A DNA stretch of 64,000 nucleotides from DASUBN01 sp036000105 (lineage in GTDB: Bacteria; Pseudomonadota; Gammaproteobacteria; Natronospirales; REEB76): positions 1 to 64,000 of the forward strand of contig DASYGE010000012.1 in the NCBI GenBank assembly GCA_036000105.1, read 5' to 3'. The position numbers were made by a program, and so were the translations under genes. This document shows, piece after piece, positions 9,032-17,105 of this stretch. Each line of letters opens with the position of its first letter. The first letter of the stretch is position 1. The notes under the pieces were generated by a model. The model was given only the letters and a program-made list of their open reading frames with translations. It had not been told where the DNA came from and ran no database searches.

Positions 9032-9065
9032 ACCCGGAGTCGGGGCTCCCTGGCTTCGGGTTTTT
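9032..9065 (+). terminator. Terminator-like hairpin on the plus strand with no plus-strand gene before it
   Basis: ACCCG and CGGGT pair around an inner GGAG/CTCC hairpin, followed by TTTTT. No plus-strand protein gene lies upstream; the nearest genes, tnsAB and the XRE gene, are on the minus strand. It could end a small RNA starting in 8823-9030, or be a leftover from another locus. Confidence 0.35.
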
Positions 9066-9095
9066 ATTGCGAGATTTAAGGCTACGTCATAGTCT

Positions 9096-9446
9096 TTACC
9101 TCCTCTCCAGCATCGCTTCTATCGCCGCGACTTGCTCACACTCCAGGCTATAACTGGATTTCACAAGCTTATTGAGCGCCTGAACGGTTCTCGGAGAAAC
9201 GTCTCTCGGGATTCGCAGGACATAGTTTGAGTTGTCTGCCACTTCTACGAGCTCTTGCGACTCATCTGGCGTGAGTTTCAGTGCTGCACTCAGCTTGCGT
9301 AGCTGATCACCAGGCGGGGGTTTGCGTCGGCCGGTTTCGATGGCAGAGATGGTCTTGGAATCTAGACTAAGTTGATGGGCAATCTCCTCTTGGGAGAGGC
9401 CCGACAGTTCACGGTAATAACGCAGCAGGGCACCGAAGGGCGACAC
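9096..9446 (-). CDS. XRE-family transcriptional regulator next to the Tn7-like genes
   Basis: About 116 residues from the GTG at 9446, which has GAGG at good spacing; a GTG two codons earlier has none. N-terminal Cro/C1-type HTH (LLRYYRELSGLSQEEIAHQL, SLDSKTISAIETGRRKP) and a short C-terminal region (VSPRTVQALNKLVK) that may mediate dimerisation. Same strand as and 273 bp upstream of tnsAB, so a repressor of the transposition operon is the simplest idea. No sensor domain is visible. Confidence 0.8.
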   Translation of the reverse strand: MSPFGALLRYYRELSGLSQEEIAHQLSLDSKTISAIETGRRKPPPGDQLRKLSAALKLTPDESQELVEVADNSNYVLRIPRDVSPRTVQALNKLVKSSYSLECEQVAAIEAMLERR

Positions 9447-9553
9447 GATCACCTCAGCAGTGGCGAATTCGATTAAATCGTATAGCAGAATTAATGCACT
9501 ATCTAGGTATCTGCAACTCTTTTTGCCCCATCTCGGATCGTGCGTGTAACGAA

Positions 9554-9571
9554 CTAACGGAATAACGTTAG
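9554..9571. promoter_or_regulatory. Palindrome between the XRE gene and yedK
   Basis: CTAACGGAATAACGTTAG is a perfect 6-bp inverted repeat with a 6-bp spacer. It lies about 110 bp upstream of the XRE start in an AT-rich 299-bp gap (9447-9745), a fair place for an XRE autoregulatory operator. A partial half-site (AACGTTA) recurs at about 9609. Confidence 0.3.
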
Positions 9572-9745
9572 CGATTGCGGAGAATAATAGGAAACTGAAT
9601 TTTGTCCAACGTTATACTGGTAGTCAACTCTTCGTCCTAGTGGCCCTTCCAGAGAGGCGGTATTTACACTGGTTACATACAACTCGGTAATCAGAAAACT
9701 CTGATACTAAGATGGAATATTCAAAATTCACGAATCCCCATATAT

Positions 9746-10399
9746 CTATTCGGGTCTAAGAAGATCCGGCGAGTCGTTTGCTGGGCTGTTCACCCGACGC
9801 GACACAGGATGGGCCACCAAGAGGTCATCGGGGCATGGAACCAACAGCTTCTTCAAAGTTTCGAGATCTGTCTTGGGATTCAGCCACGTCTTGAAATCGC
9901 GTTCATTGAGAATCACAGGCATACGATCATGTATTGGCTCCATGATCTTGTTGGGGCCGATGGTGATGATTCCATAGGTTAGAAAAGTAGTACCGTCTTC
10001 CTTCTCACGGCTCGCCCATATACCGGCGGCCGCGAACCCGACACCCTCTTTGTGCTGGATGAAGTAAGGTTGAGTAGGTTTAACGCTGCGGTCCCATTCA
10101 TAGAATCCGTCCAAGAGAACAAGGCACCGTTCGTGCCGAAACGCGCTGCGGAACATTGGCTTATCGGCGATGGTCTCGCCGCGGGCGTTGGTCTGGGCTT
10201 TCTTCTCATCTTTCATCCAGCCGGGTGCGAATCCCCACTTCGCGAGGCTCGCGTAGATATGCCCCTCGTCATTGAGGCGCACGATGATCCCTTCCTGCGA
10301 AGGACAGAGGTTATAACGCGGTTTTATATCCGGCATCGGGCAGTTGATGCCGGGGAGGGAGCTCGCGGTATTCGTCCTCAGGCTATAGCGACCGCACAT
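9746..10399 (-). CDS. yedK: SRAP domain protein (YedK/HMCES-like abasic-site shield)
   Basis: 217 residues. Forms a thiazolidine DNA-protein crosslink with abasic sites in single-stranded DNA, protecting them from cleavage. The family's residues are all visible: catalytic Cys2 after Met removal (MCGRYS), the Asn in AQTNARGE, the Glu in DGFYEW and the active-site His in IHDRMPV. Divergent from the small-protein/imuABC operon, whose job is damage tolerance, so the neighbours fit together. I see no LexA box on its own promoter side. Confidence 0.92.
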   Translation of the reverse strand: MCGRYSLRTNTASSLPGINCPMPDIKPRYNLCPSQEGIIVRLNDEGHIYASLAKWGFAPGWMKDEKKAQTNARGETIADKPMFRSAFRHERCLVLLDGFYEWDRSVKPTQPYFIQHKEGVGFAAAGIWASREKEDGTTFLTYGIITIGPNKIMEPIHDRMPVILNERDFKTWLNPKTDLETLKKLLVPCPDDLLVAHPVSRRVNSPANDSPDLLRPE

Positions 10400-10470
10400 T
10401 GCGCGCCCCGAAACTGACTCGTTCAGAAAGGATTAGACTAATAGCATCAGCCCTGCAGCAGGGATCCATC

Positions 10471-10647
10471 ATGATGACATCCAAGAAATTAGGCCCGTTG
10501 GACAAGGAGTTCGATTCCTTGGTAGAAAGCATGCAAACCCCCAAGGCCAAGGCCGCGGTCCGCTCCCTGTCGACTCTGGCCCCCGGCGACTTCCGCAAAG
10601 CCGCCTTTAGGGCCGCCACCGAAAAGTCCGGACGCAGGAAGGACTAG
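10471..10647 (+). CDS. Small basic protein upstream of imuA (paralogue A)
   Basis: 58 residues from the ATG ATG at 10471 (GCAGGGA upstream). No recognised family. The order of residues matches the next small gene: KEFDSLVESMQTPKA / SLSTLAPGDFRKAAFRAA / basic tail, against REFKALLGKMRTKKS / SLFAATPEELGKSAAAAA / basic tail. The pair is therefore a tandem duplication kept under protein-level constraint. Predicted mostly helical, cytoplasmic, no signal. Lying before imuA it may be a mutasome accessory, but nothing shows this directly. Confidence 0.55.
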   Translation: MMTSKKLGPLDKEFDSLVESMQTPKAKAAVRSLSTLAPGDFRKAAFRAATEKSGRRKD

Positions 10648-10679
10648 AGTAGTACCGCTGCCAGGTGGGCCATGTCAGC

Positions 10680-10850
10680 ATGACCAAACACGATAAATCC
10701 GCTCGACCCAGCCGGGAATTCAAAGCCCTACTCGGCAAGATGCGGACCAAGAAGTCCCTCGATGGTGCGCTGTCGCTCTTCGCGGCTACCCCAGAAGAAC
10801 TGGGTAAGTCCGCGGCGGCTGCCGCTAAACGCGAACGCCACAAGCGCTGA
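10680..10850 (+). CDS. Small basic protein upstream of imuA (paralogue B)
   Basis: 56 residues from the ATG at 10680 (CCAGGTGG upstream). Paralogue of the gene ending at 10647: shared K/REF..L...M.T.K, SL....P.(D/E), K.A..AA and a terminal Arg/Lys-rich tail. Helical, no known domain. It ends 121 bp before the LexA box of imuA, so it is probably transcribed from its own or the paralogue's promoter rather than from the SOS promoter. Confidence 0.55.
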   Translation: MTKHDKSARPSREFKALLGKMRTKKSLDGALSLFAATPEELGKSAAAAAKRERHKR

Positions 10851-10971
10851 CCGGCTGCGCATCCTGGCGCACCCGGCCCGCTGATTCTATTCACGACATT
10901 TCCCTAGACCCCCGCCGCTCAAGGCCTGCCGAGCCTCGAGTCCATACAGTATTGACCCTCTGGGCTCTGAA

Positions 10972-10987
10972 CTGTACGAATATACAG
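10972..10987. promoter_or_regulatory. LexA (SOS) box before imuA
   Basis: CTGTACGAATATACAG fits CTGT-N8-ACAG, the gammaproteobacterial LexA operator, and sits 30 bp before the imuA ATG. This implies DNA-damage induction of the imuA-imuB-dnaE2 operon. Confidence 0.8.
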
Positions 10988-11016
10988 CATTACGCGATTT
11001 AAGCCGTCCAGGACCC

Positions 11017-11646
11017 ATGGAAAGCCTGTCAGACCTCCTTTCTCACCAAGCCCACCGGATCTGGAGGGGCCAGGACCAGCGTCCTGTGGGCCCTTTAATC
11101 GCATCGGGCTTCCGGGAGCTGGATTCCGCCATCGGGGGTGGCTGGCCAACCGGCTCCCTGGTGGAGATCCTGACCATGGGGGGTGGACTAGGCATATCCA
11201 ACCTCCTGCTCCCTGTCCTGGCGACTCTGACCCAGGCCGGCAAAGCCATCGCCTGGATACCGGGTGATGACCAGCCCTACCCACCGACCTTGCGCCAGGC
11301 CGGCATCGAACTCAGCCGCATCCTGATCACCTCGTCACAGGACCACCACCAGCGACTGTGGGCTGCGGAACAGTGCCTGCGCTCTAGCGCCTGTGGCGCC
11401 GTCGTCTTGACCGAGACCCGCACCATCACGGACCCGATGCTGCGGCGCCTCAAGCTCGCTGCCTCTGCCAGCGATGCGATCATGTTCCTCCTTCGGTCTG
11501 AGTCCGTAGCAGAACAACCCTCACCAGCGTCTGTCCGCATCCGCGTACGCAGCGCTGCATTCGCGCTTAAGCAACGCGAAATCACCATCCTCAAGGGTGC
11601 GCACCCGCCCCGATCATTGGTATTGGACCTCGATGCGCGCGGCTGA
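11017..11646 (+). CDS. imuA: ImuA, RecA-like mutasome component
   Basis: 209 residues. First gene of the damage-inducible mutasome; the protein is a shortened RecA/SulA-like fold thought to regulate the complex. Typical landmarks: a start LSDLLSHQAHRIWRG, then IASGFRELDSAIGGGWPTGS and LVEIL, a degenerate ATP site, then LTQAGKAIAWIPGDDQPYPP, RQAGIELSRILI and the C-terminal segment of MFLLRSE. No intact Walker A lysine is visible, as usual for ImuA. Preceded by a LexA box and followed 35 bp later by imuB. Confidence 0.88.
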   Translation: MESLSDLLSHQAHRIWRGQDQRPVGPLIASGFRELDSAIGGGWPTGSLVEILTMGGGLGISNLLLPVLATLTQAGKAIAWIPGDDQPYPPTLRQAGIELSRILITSSQDHHQRLWAAEQCLRSSACGAVVLTETRTITDPMLRRLKLAASASDAIMFLLRSESVAEQPSPASVRIRVRSAAFALKQREITILKGAHPPRSLVLDLDARG

Positions 11647-11681
11647 GCCGCGCGCATCGTTGGTCCAAGCTCGCTTTACCC

Positions 11682-13205
11682 ATGGCACGCCCAGCCTCGC
11701 TTTCTCTGTTTCCAGAGGAACTGCCACCCCGACGTGATGAAGCACCGGTAGCGCAACCACGCGCGCTGGCAAAGCAACTCTGGCTCGCTGTCCACTTCCT
11801 GCATCTCTCCCTGGAAGCTCTCCGCATCGCACCGATGGATGGTGAACCTGCCGCCATCATGGAAGGTGTCGGCGCCAAGTCGTATGTATGGGACTGCACC
11901 GCAGGCGCCAAGCGTCACGGTGTGCAGCGCGGTCAGCTGCTTACGACCGCGTTGGTACTGGTTCCTACGCTCAAGACAGTCGAACGGGATACTGCAGCTG
12001 AACAGGCTGCGCTCATCAGGCTGGCAGCACTTGGACATAACTTCACGCCAACGGTGAGCCTGGAAGCTGGGAGCTTACTGCTCGAAGTCGAAGGTAGCGC
12101 ACATCTGTTCGGCGGGCCCTTCGGTGTCATGCTCAAGGCTAGGCAGGCCTTCCATGCAGAAGGGTTCGACGCCGGCGTAGCCCTGGCACCGACACCCGTT
12201 GCCGCTCTCTGGCTCGCGCAGGCCGACCTCAGCATCTCGGTCACCGGCCGCGAAGAACTACGGAGCGTCCTAGGCAAGCTGCCCGTTCACGCCCTCCCCT
12301 GGCGGCACGAAACGAACGATGCCTTCAGCCGCCTTGGCCTGAAGCATATGGCCGACGTGTTCCGTCTGCCGCGGGATGGCTTGGCGAAGCGCTTCGGCAA
12401 AGATTTCGTACAGACGCTTGACCGTGCAGTGGGGCGCCTGCCGGATCCGCGTACCTCATGGCAGGAAGCAAAGCGATGCCGGTTCGAGCGTGAGCTACCC
12501 GGCGAGTTCATACAGATGGACCACATGCGGCCCTATGTCGAGGGCATGGTGGATGACCTGACGCGCGAGCTGCTCGCCCATGATGCGGCCGTCAACCGCC
12601 TGAAGCTGGTTTACAAGCACTGGCACCAGCCGGCGACCAGCATCGTGGTCGGTAGCGCCATCCCTTACCGACAGGCTGGTCGTTGGCTCGAGTTGATCCA
12701 TGGAAGACTGGCGAACCTAACGCTGCCAGCACCTGTGCACGAGATACAGCTCTTTAGCGGGCGATTTATGCCTTACAGAGCCATCAACCTGGATCTGCTG
12801 GGTGGCAAACCCGAGACTCAGGATTCGCTGCAACGGCTGACGGATCTACTGCGTTCACGCCTCGGCCAAAAAGCCGTGTTCGGTGTGACCACCACCAGTG
12901 ACGCGAGGCCGGAGCAGGCATGGCGGAATGCTGAGCCCGGTACCGAAGTTGCCGATGGTCACACGCCACAGACCCGTCCGATCCATGTGTTGCCGGCGCC
13001 AGTGCTCCTCGATGTTGGATCCAAGGGCCCACGTCATCAGGGTGCGACCCTGACTCTAATCGAAGGCCCTGAGCGCATCGAAGGCGGCTGGTGGGCGAAT
13101 GAGTCATGGACGCGTGACTACTACGAAGCCATCTCCACCCGCGGCGAGCGGCTATGGATCTACCGACAAGACAAGCAGTGGTTCTTGCACGGCTTCTTCT
13201 CATGA
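11682..13205 (+). CDS. imuB: ImuB, catalytically inactive Y-family polymerase-like protein
   Basis: 507 residues. Hub of the mutasome, bridging DnaE2 and the beta clamp. Shows the ImuB pattern: LWLAVHFLHLSLEAL where real Y-polymerases carry the DxD metal site, LLEVEGSAHLFGG, VALAPTPVAALWLA, a helix-hairpin-helix-like RLGLKHMADVFRLP, little-finger-like region and the C-terminal GPERIEGGWW...RDYYEA...LWIYR motif. The missing metal-binding acids indicate no polymerase activity. Its stop overlaps the dnaE2 start (ATGA). Confidence 0.9.
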   Translation: MARPASLSLFPEELPPRRDEAPVAQPRALAKQLWLAVHFLHLSLEALRIAPMDGEPAAIMEGVGAKSYVWDCTAGAKRHGVQRGQLLTTALVLVPTLKTVERDTAAEQAALIRLAALGHNFTPTVSLEAGSLLLEVEGSAHLFGGPFGVMLKARQAFHAEGFDAGVALAPTPVAALWLAQADLSISVTGREELRSVLGKLPVHALPWRHETNDAFSRLGLKHMADVFRLPRDGLAKRFGKDFVQTLDRAVGRLPDPRTSWQEAKRCRFERELPGEFIQMDHMRPYVEGMVDDLTRELLAHDAAVNRLKLVYKHWHQPATSIVVGSAIPYRQAGRWLELIHGRLANLTLPAPVHEIQLFSGRFMPYRAINLDLLGGKPETQDSLQRLTDLLRSRLGQKAVFGVTTTSDARPEQAWRNAEPGTEVADGHTPQTRPIHVLPAPVLLDVGSKGPRHQGATLTLIEGPERIEGGWWANESWTRDYYEAISTRGERLWIYRQDKQWFLHGFFS

Positions 13206-16200
13206 TCCCCGAATACGCCGAACTTCACTGCTTGAGCAACTTCACGTTCCTGCGTGGGGCGTCCCACCCTGCCGAACTCGTGACCCGAGCAGCCGAGCTG
13301 AAGTACCGAGCCATCACCATTACTGACGAATGCTCCATGTCGGGGGTGGTGCGTGCTCACCTGGCCGCCAAGGACCTCGACATAAAGCTCATCATCGGCA
13401 GTGAATTCACGTTGGTCGAGGGGACCAAGCTCGTAGCCCTGGCCACAGACGTGGAGGGATACGGCAACCTATGTGAGCTCATCACCCGTGGTCGTCGACG
13501 TGCCGAGAAAGGCAGCTACGAGCTCACCAGGCATGACTTCGCTGAAGGGTTACCGCACTGCCTAGTGCTATGGGTTCCGGGAAAGACGCCCAGCAAGGAG
13601 ACCGCCGCATGGGTGAGGGAAATTTTTCCCACGCGAGCATGGTGCGCAGTCGAGTTTCATCTCGCCGGCGACGACAGACGCAGGCTGGCGCGCCTCAGGA
13701 CTATGGGCCTGCCGCTGGTGGCCGCAGGCGACGTGCACATGCACGACCGTTCGCGCCGAAAGCTCCAGGACACCGTCACGGCCATACGCCTGCGTAAATC
13801 CGTGCTGGAAGCACGCGGCCAGCTCTACCCCAATGCAGAGCGACATCTGCGCGGTCGCCGGCGTCTGGCGAACATCTACCCGCCAGAACTCATGGCCGAA
13901 ACCCTCAGGATCGCTGAGCTCTGCAACTTCAGCCTGGACGAGATCCATTACCAGTACCCCAAGGAACTGGTGCCTGAGGGTCACACCCCGGCCACATGGC
14001 TGCGGGTGTTGACCGAGCAAGGTGCGAAGTTCCGGTGGCCTACTGGCGTGCCCGAGAAAGGTCGCAAGCAGATCGAGCACGAACTAGCTCTCATCACGGA
14101 ACTCAGCTACGAGCCGTACTTCCTCACCGTCCACGACGTGGTGCGCTTCGCGCGCGAGAAAGGGATCCTCTGCCAGGGTCGAGGGTCTGCGGCCAATTCA
14201 GCAGTGTGCTTCTGCCTCGGCATCACCGAGCTAGATCCGGCCAGGATGAACCTCCTGTTCGAGCGCTTCGTCAGTAAGGAACGACACGAGCCCCCAGATA
14301 TCGACGTGGATTTCGAGCACCAGCGGCGTGAAGAGGTCATCCAGTACATCTATGGTAAGTACGGCCGTGATCGGGCTGCCGTCGCCGCTACGCTGATCAC
14401 ATATCAGCCGCGGAGCGCAGTGCGAGACGTGGCTAAGGCCCTCGGCCTGTCCCTGGCCGACGCAGATCTGCTCTCTGAGGTGTACCAGTGGTGGGATAGC
14501 CACGAAGTAAATGCCCAGCGCGTCAAGGAAGCGGGCTTAAACCCATCCAGTCATGTCATGCAGCTACTAGCGGAGCTGGTGGCGACCCTCCTGCAGTTCC
14601 CGCGGCATCTGTCCCAGCATGTCGGTGGGTTCGTCATCTCCCATACGCCGCTGTGCCGACTCGTCCCCATCGAGAACGCCGCCATGGAAGATCGCACGGT
14701 CATCCAGTGGGACAAGGATGATCTGGATGCACTGGGACTCCTCAAGGTGGACGTGCTGGCGCTCGGCATGCTGTCGGCGCTGAAGCGCATGCTCGTGTCG
14801 GTTAACGAGATACGCGGCAGCGACCTCACGCTAGCCACCATCCCGGCGGAGGACCCGGCGGTATATGCCATGATCCAGAAGGCGGACACCATCGGCACGT
14901 TCCAGATCGAATCGCGCGCCCAGATGGCAATGCTGCCCATCCTTAAGCCGAAGCTCTGGTACGACCTGGTGGTGGTCATCGCCTTGATCCGGCCAGGACC
15001 CATCCAGGGCGACATGGTCCACCCTTACCTAGCACGCCGACGTGGTCTGGAACCGGTGGTGTACCCCAGCGAAGCCGTGAGGCATGTGCTGGAGAGGACG
15101 CTTGGAGTCCCGATCTTCCAGGAACAGGTAATGCAACTCGCGGTAGTGGCCGCTGGGTTCACTGCTGGCGAAGCCGATCAGCTCCGTCGGGCCATGGCCG
15201 CATGGCGCCGCACCGGGAGCATCGGTCCGTTCGAGTCCAAGCTGATCAACGGCATGCGAGAACGTGGATACCCGGATTCGTTTGGGCAGCAGATCTACAA
15301 GCAGATACAGGGTTTCGCCGAATACGGTTTTCCTGAGTCGCACTCCGCCAGCTTCGCGCTCCTAGCCTACGCGTCGGCATGGCTGAAGCGACACGAGCCC
15401 GCCGCGTTCCTGTGCGGGCTTCTGAATAGCCAGCCAATGGGTTTCTACGCAGTGGCGCAGCTCGTCCAGGATGCACGCCGCCATGATGTCGAGATCCGCC
15501 CCGTGGACGTGAACAAGTCAGCTTGGGAATGCACGTTGGAGCCCGCCGGCGCCCAGCCGGCCGTCAGGCTTGGGTTACGCATGGTTAGCGGCCTAAACGA
15601 AGTCGTTGGCACAGCTATTGCAGCTGCGCGGCCATTCCGCGATACCTCGGATCTCGCGAGGCGTGCCCCCATCGATCGCTACGCCTTCAAGTGCCTAGCG
15701 TCTGCCGGCGCCCTAGCCGCGATCGCTGGCAACCGCCACCAGAGCTACTGGTCCGCCCTGGGAGTGGAGGAGCCATGGACACTTGGGGAGGCCTCGCTGA
15801 TGGAGGCCCAGCCGCTGCTCTCCAAGCCTACGGAAGGCCAGGACATCGCGGCTGATTACGCGAGCCTGAGGCTCACCCTGGGACGACACCCCTTGGCGCT
15901 GCTCCGTGAGCAGCTCAAGAAACGTCGCGTGATCACCGCGGAACAGCTCTGGACCGTACCCGACGACTCCCGTGTGACCGTGGCTGGCCTGGTTACCCAT
16001 CGGCAACGCCCGGGCTCGGCCAATGGAGTGGTGTTCGCAACCCTGGAAGATGAGACCGGTCACATCAACATCGTTGTCTGGGCCGATCTGGCCGACAGGC
16101 AGAGGCGGCCGCTGCTGCGGTCCCACCTCATGGCGGTCACTGGGAAGGCCCAGCGTAAGGGTGACGTCATGCACGTCATCGCATCGAAGGTCGAGGACTA

Positions 16201-16249
16201 CACGCCGTTGCTGGGGCGCCTGCAGGCTGAGTCGCGAGATTTTAGGTAA
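13202..16249 (+). CDS. dnaE2: DnaE2 (ImuC), error-prone DNA polymerase III alpha subunit
   Basis: 1015 residues from the ATG overlapping the imuB stop. Translesion replicase of the SOS mutasome. N-terminal PHP domain (YAELHCLSNFTFLRGASHP), polymerase palm with the catalytic triad PPDIDVDFEHQRREEV near residue 366, GRGSAANSAVCF, RPGPIQGDMVHPYL, GFAEYGFPESHSASFALLAY, then HhH and OB domains (VTVAGLVTHRQRPGSA). Length is normal for DnaE2, shorter than replicative DnaE. Last gene of the LexA-controlled operon. Confidence 0.95.
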   Translation: MIPEYAELHCLSNFTFLRGASHPAELVTRAAELKYRAITITDECSMSGVVRAHLAAKDLDIKLIIGSEFTLVEGTKLVALATDVEGYGNLCELITRGRRRAEKGSYELTRHDFAEGLPHCLVLWVPGKTPSKETAAWVREIFPTRAWCAVEFHLAGDDRRRLARLRTMGLPLVAAGDVHMHDRSRRKLQDTVTAIRLRKSVLEARGQLYPNAERHLRGRRRLANIYPPELMAETLRIAELCNFSLDEIHYQYPKELVPEGHTPATWLRVLTEQGAKFRWPTGVPEKGRKQIEHELALITELSYEPYFLTVHDVVRFAREKGILCQGRGSAANSAVCFCLGITELDPARMNLLFERFVSKERHEPPDIDVDFEHQRREEVIQYIYGKYGRDRAAVAATLITYQPRSAVRDVAKALGLSLADADLLSEVYQWWDSHEVNAQRVKEAGLNPSSHVMQLLAELVATLLQFPRHLSQHVGGFVISHTPLCRLVPIENAAMEDRTVIQWDKDDLDALGLLKVDVLALGMLSALKRMLVSVNEIRGSDLTLATIPAEDPAVYAMIQKADTIGTFQIESRAQMAMLPILKPKLWYDLVVVIALIRPGPIQGDMVHPYLARRRGLEPVVYPSEAVRHVLERTLGVPIFQEQVMQLAVVAAGFTAGEADQLRRAMAAWRRTGSIGPFESKLINGMRERGYPDSFGQQIYKQIQGFAEYGFPESHSASFALLAYASAWLKRHEPAAFLCGLLNSQPMGFYAVAQLVQDARRHDVEIRPVDVNKSAWECTLEPAGAQPAVRLGLRMVSGLNEVVGTAIAAARPFRDTSDLARRAPIDRYAFKCLASAGALAAIAGNRHQSYWSALGVEEPWTLGEASLMEAQPLLSKPTEGQDIAADYASLRLTLGRHPLALLREQLKKRRVITAEQLWTVPDDSRVTVAGLVTHRQRPGSANGVVFATLEDETGHINIVVWADLADRQRRPLLRSHLMAVTGKAQRKGDVMHVIASKVEDYTPLLGRLQAESRDFR

Positions 16250-16399
16250 CTCGGCCTACAGCCACAGGGGCATGAGGCTTTAGCTTCTGGGCCGAAATGT
16301 AAATTAATAGATAAAACAGTAAGTTAAAACACATAGATAAAGTTACTTGGTATGATATCTTTAAATCAGCACCCTAAGCCGCCTCCCGGCAATCACGAC

Positions 16400-16437
16400 T
16401 GGCTGTATACAGCCAATCGATTGGTTGTATACAGCCA
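16400..16437. promoter_or_regulatory. 38-bp near-perfect palindrome with two TGTATACA cores
   Basis: The centre is ATCGAT at about 16418; the arms each contain TGTATACAGCCA or its mirror, with a single mismatch. The two TGTATACA octamers (16404-16411, 16426-16433) have centres 22 bp apart, about two helical turns. It lies 64 bp before the next gene in a 252-bp AT-rich gap (16250-16501) that follows dnaE2. It looks like an operator for a tetramer or paired dimers. It is not a LexA box (CTGT-N2-ACAG). Confidence 0.6.
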
Positions 16438-16501
16438 TCCCGCAGGCTATGCTCATCCAACGTGCTGGCTCACTACGGCCAGCTCACGGCGAGCTAAGTC
16501 G

Positions 16502-17044
16502 ATGACTGACGAAACCCGAATAATCGCCCAGCAGACCGCATTCGATCTCGCGGGCATCACCCGTGGCGAGTACCGGGTATGGGGAGACCTGCTAGCTCCG
16601 ATCGTAGAGAAGGGCAACCGCCAACCCAAGTACTCGGTACCGCAGACCTTCGCGATCTGCGTACTCGCCGAACTCATGCATGCCCTCAACTGCGGTACCA
16701 CTCACCTGGTTCCGATATCCAAAGACTTCTTCGCAGAGCTCTGCTCCGGTGATTGGCGTCGATTTGAACATCGACGACTGATCGTCGAGATCGCCCAAGC
16801 GGTTGACGCGGACGATAACAGGAGTTTCGAATTCAGCTTCAAGACAATTCAAAAGAACGAAAGCGTTCCCGATTCAGAATCAGCAACCGTCGTATTGCTA
16901 AATCTGGCGCCGCTGTTTCAAAAAATAAGCAATCGCGTAAATAGAACGCCGGCGATCTCGCCTGGCCAAGAAGCTCCATCCTTTGAAGAACACAAGCGAC
17001 GCCGATCTGAGAAAGATCGAGGCGCCGACGGAAGGCAGTCGTAA
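16502..17044 (+). CDS. Putative DNA-binding protein at the head of the methyltransferase locus
   Basis: 180 residues from the ATG at 16502; an upstream in-frame extension would run through the palindrome and is rejected. Residues about 12-65 (FDLAGITRGEYRVWGDLL, then KYSVPQTFAICVLAELMHAL) resemble a MerR-like winged-helix pattern. The C-terminus is hydrophilic and basic (EEHKRRRSEKDRG). I cannot assign a family firmly. Its position between the palindrome and two methyltransferase genes suggests a controller, by analogy with R-M control proteins; this is inference. Confidence 0.5.
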   Translation: MTDETRIIAQQTAFDLAGITRGEYRVWGDLLAPIVEKGNRQPKYSVPQTFAICVLAELMHALNCGTTHLVPISKDFFAELCSGDWRRFEHRRLIVEIAQAVDADDNRSFEFSFKTIQKNESVPDSESATVVLLNLAPLFQKISNRVNRTPAISPGQEAPSFEEHKRRRSEKDRGADGRQS

Positions 17045-17105
17045 ATCATGAAAGCCACACTCGAAGAAGCACATGTAATGCTGACGACATTACGGAGATA
17101 TCGCT

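Noticed and set aside
9600..9690. Repeated ACTGGT...CAACTC segments as transposon end binding sites
   Set aside because: Two loosely similar copies only, same orientation, no matching inverted set near 3600; insufficient to call a Tn7-like end.
16400..16437. Palindrome read as a LexA box
   Set aside because: Spacing is CTGT-N2-ACAG, whereas LexA needs N8; the real SOS box is at 10972.
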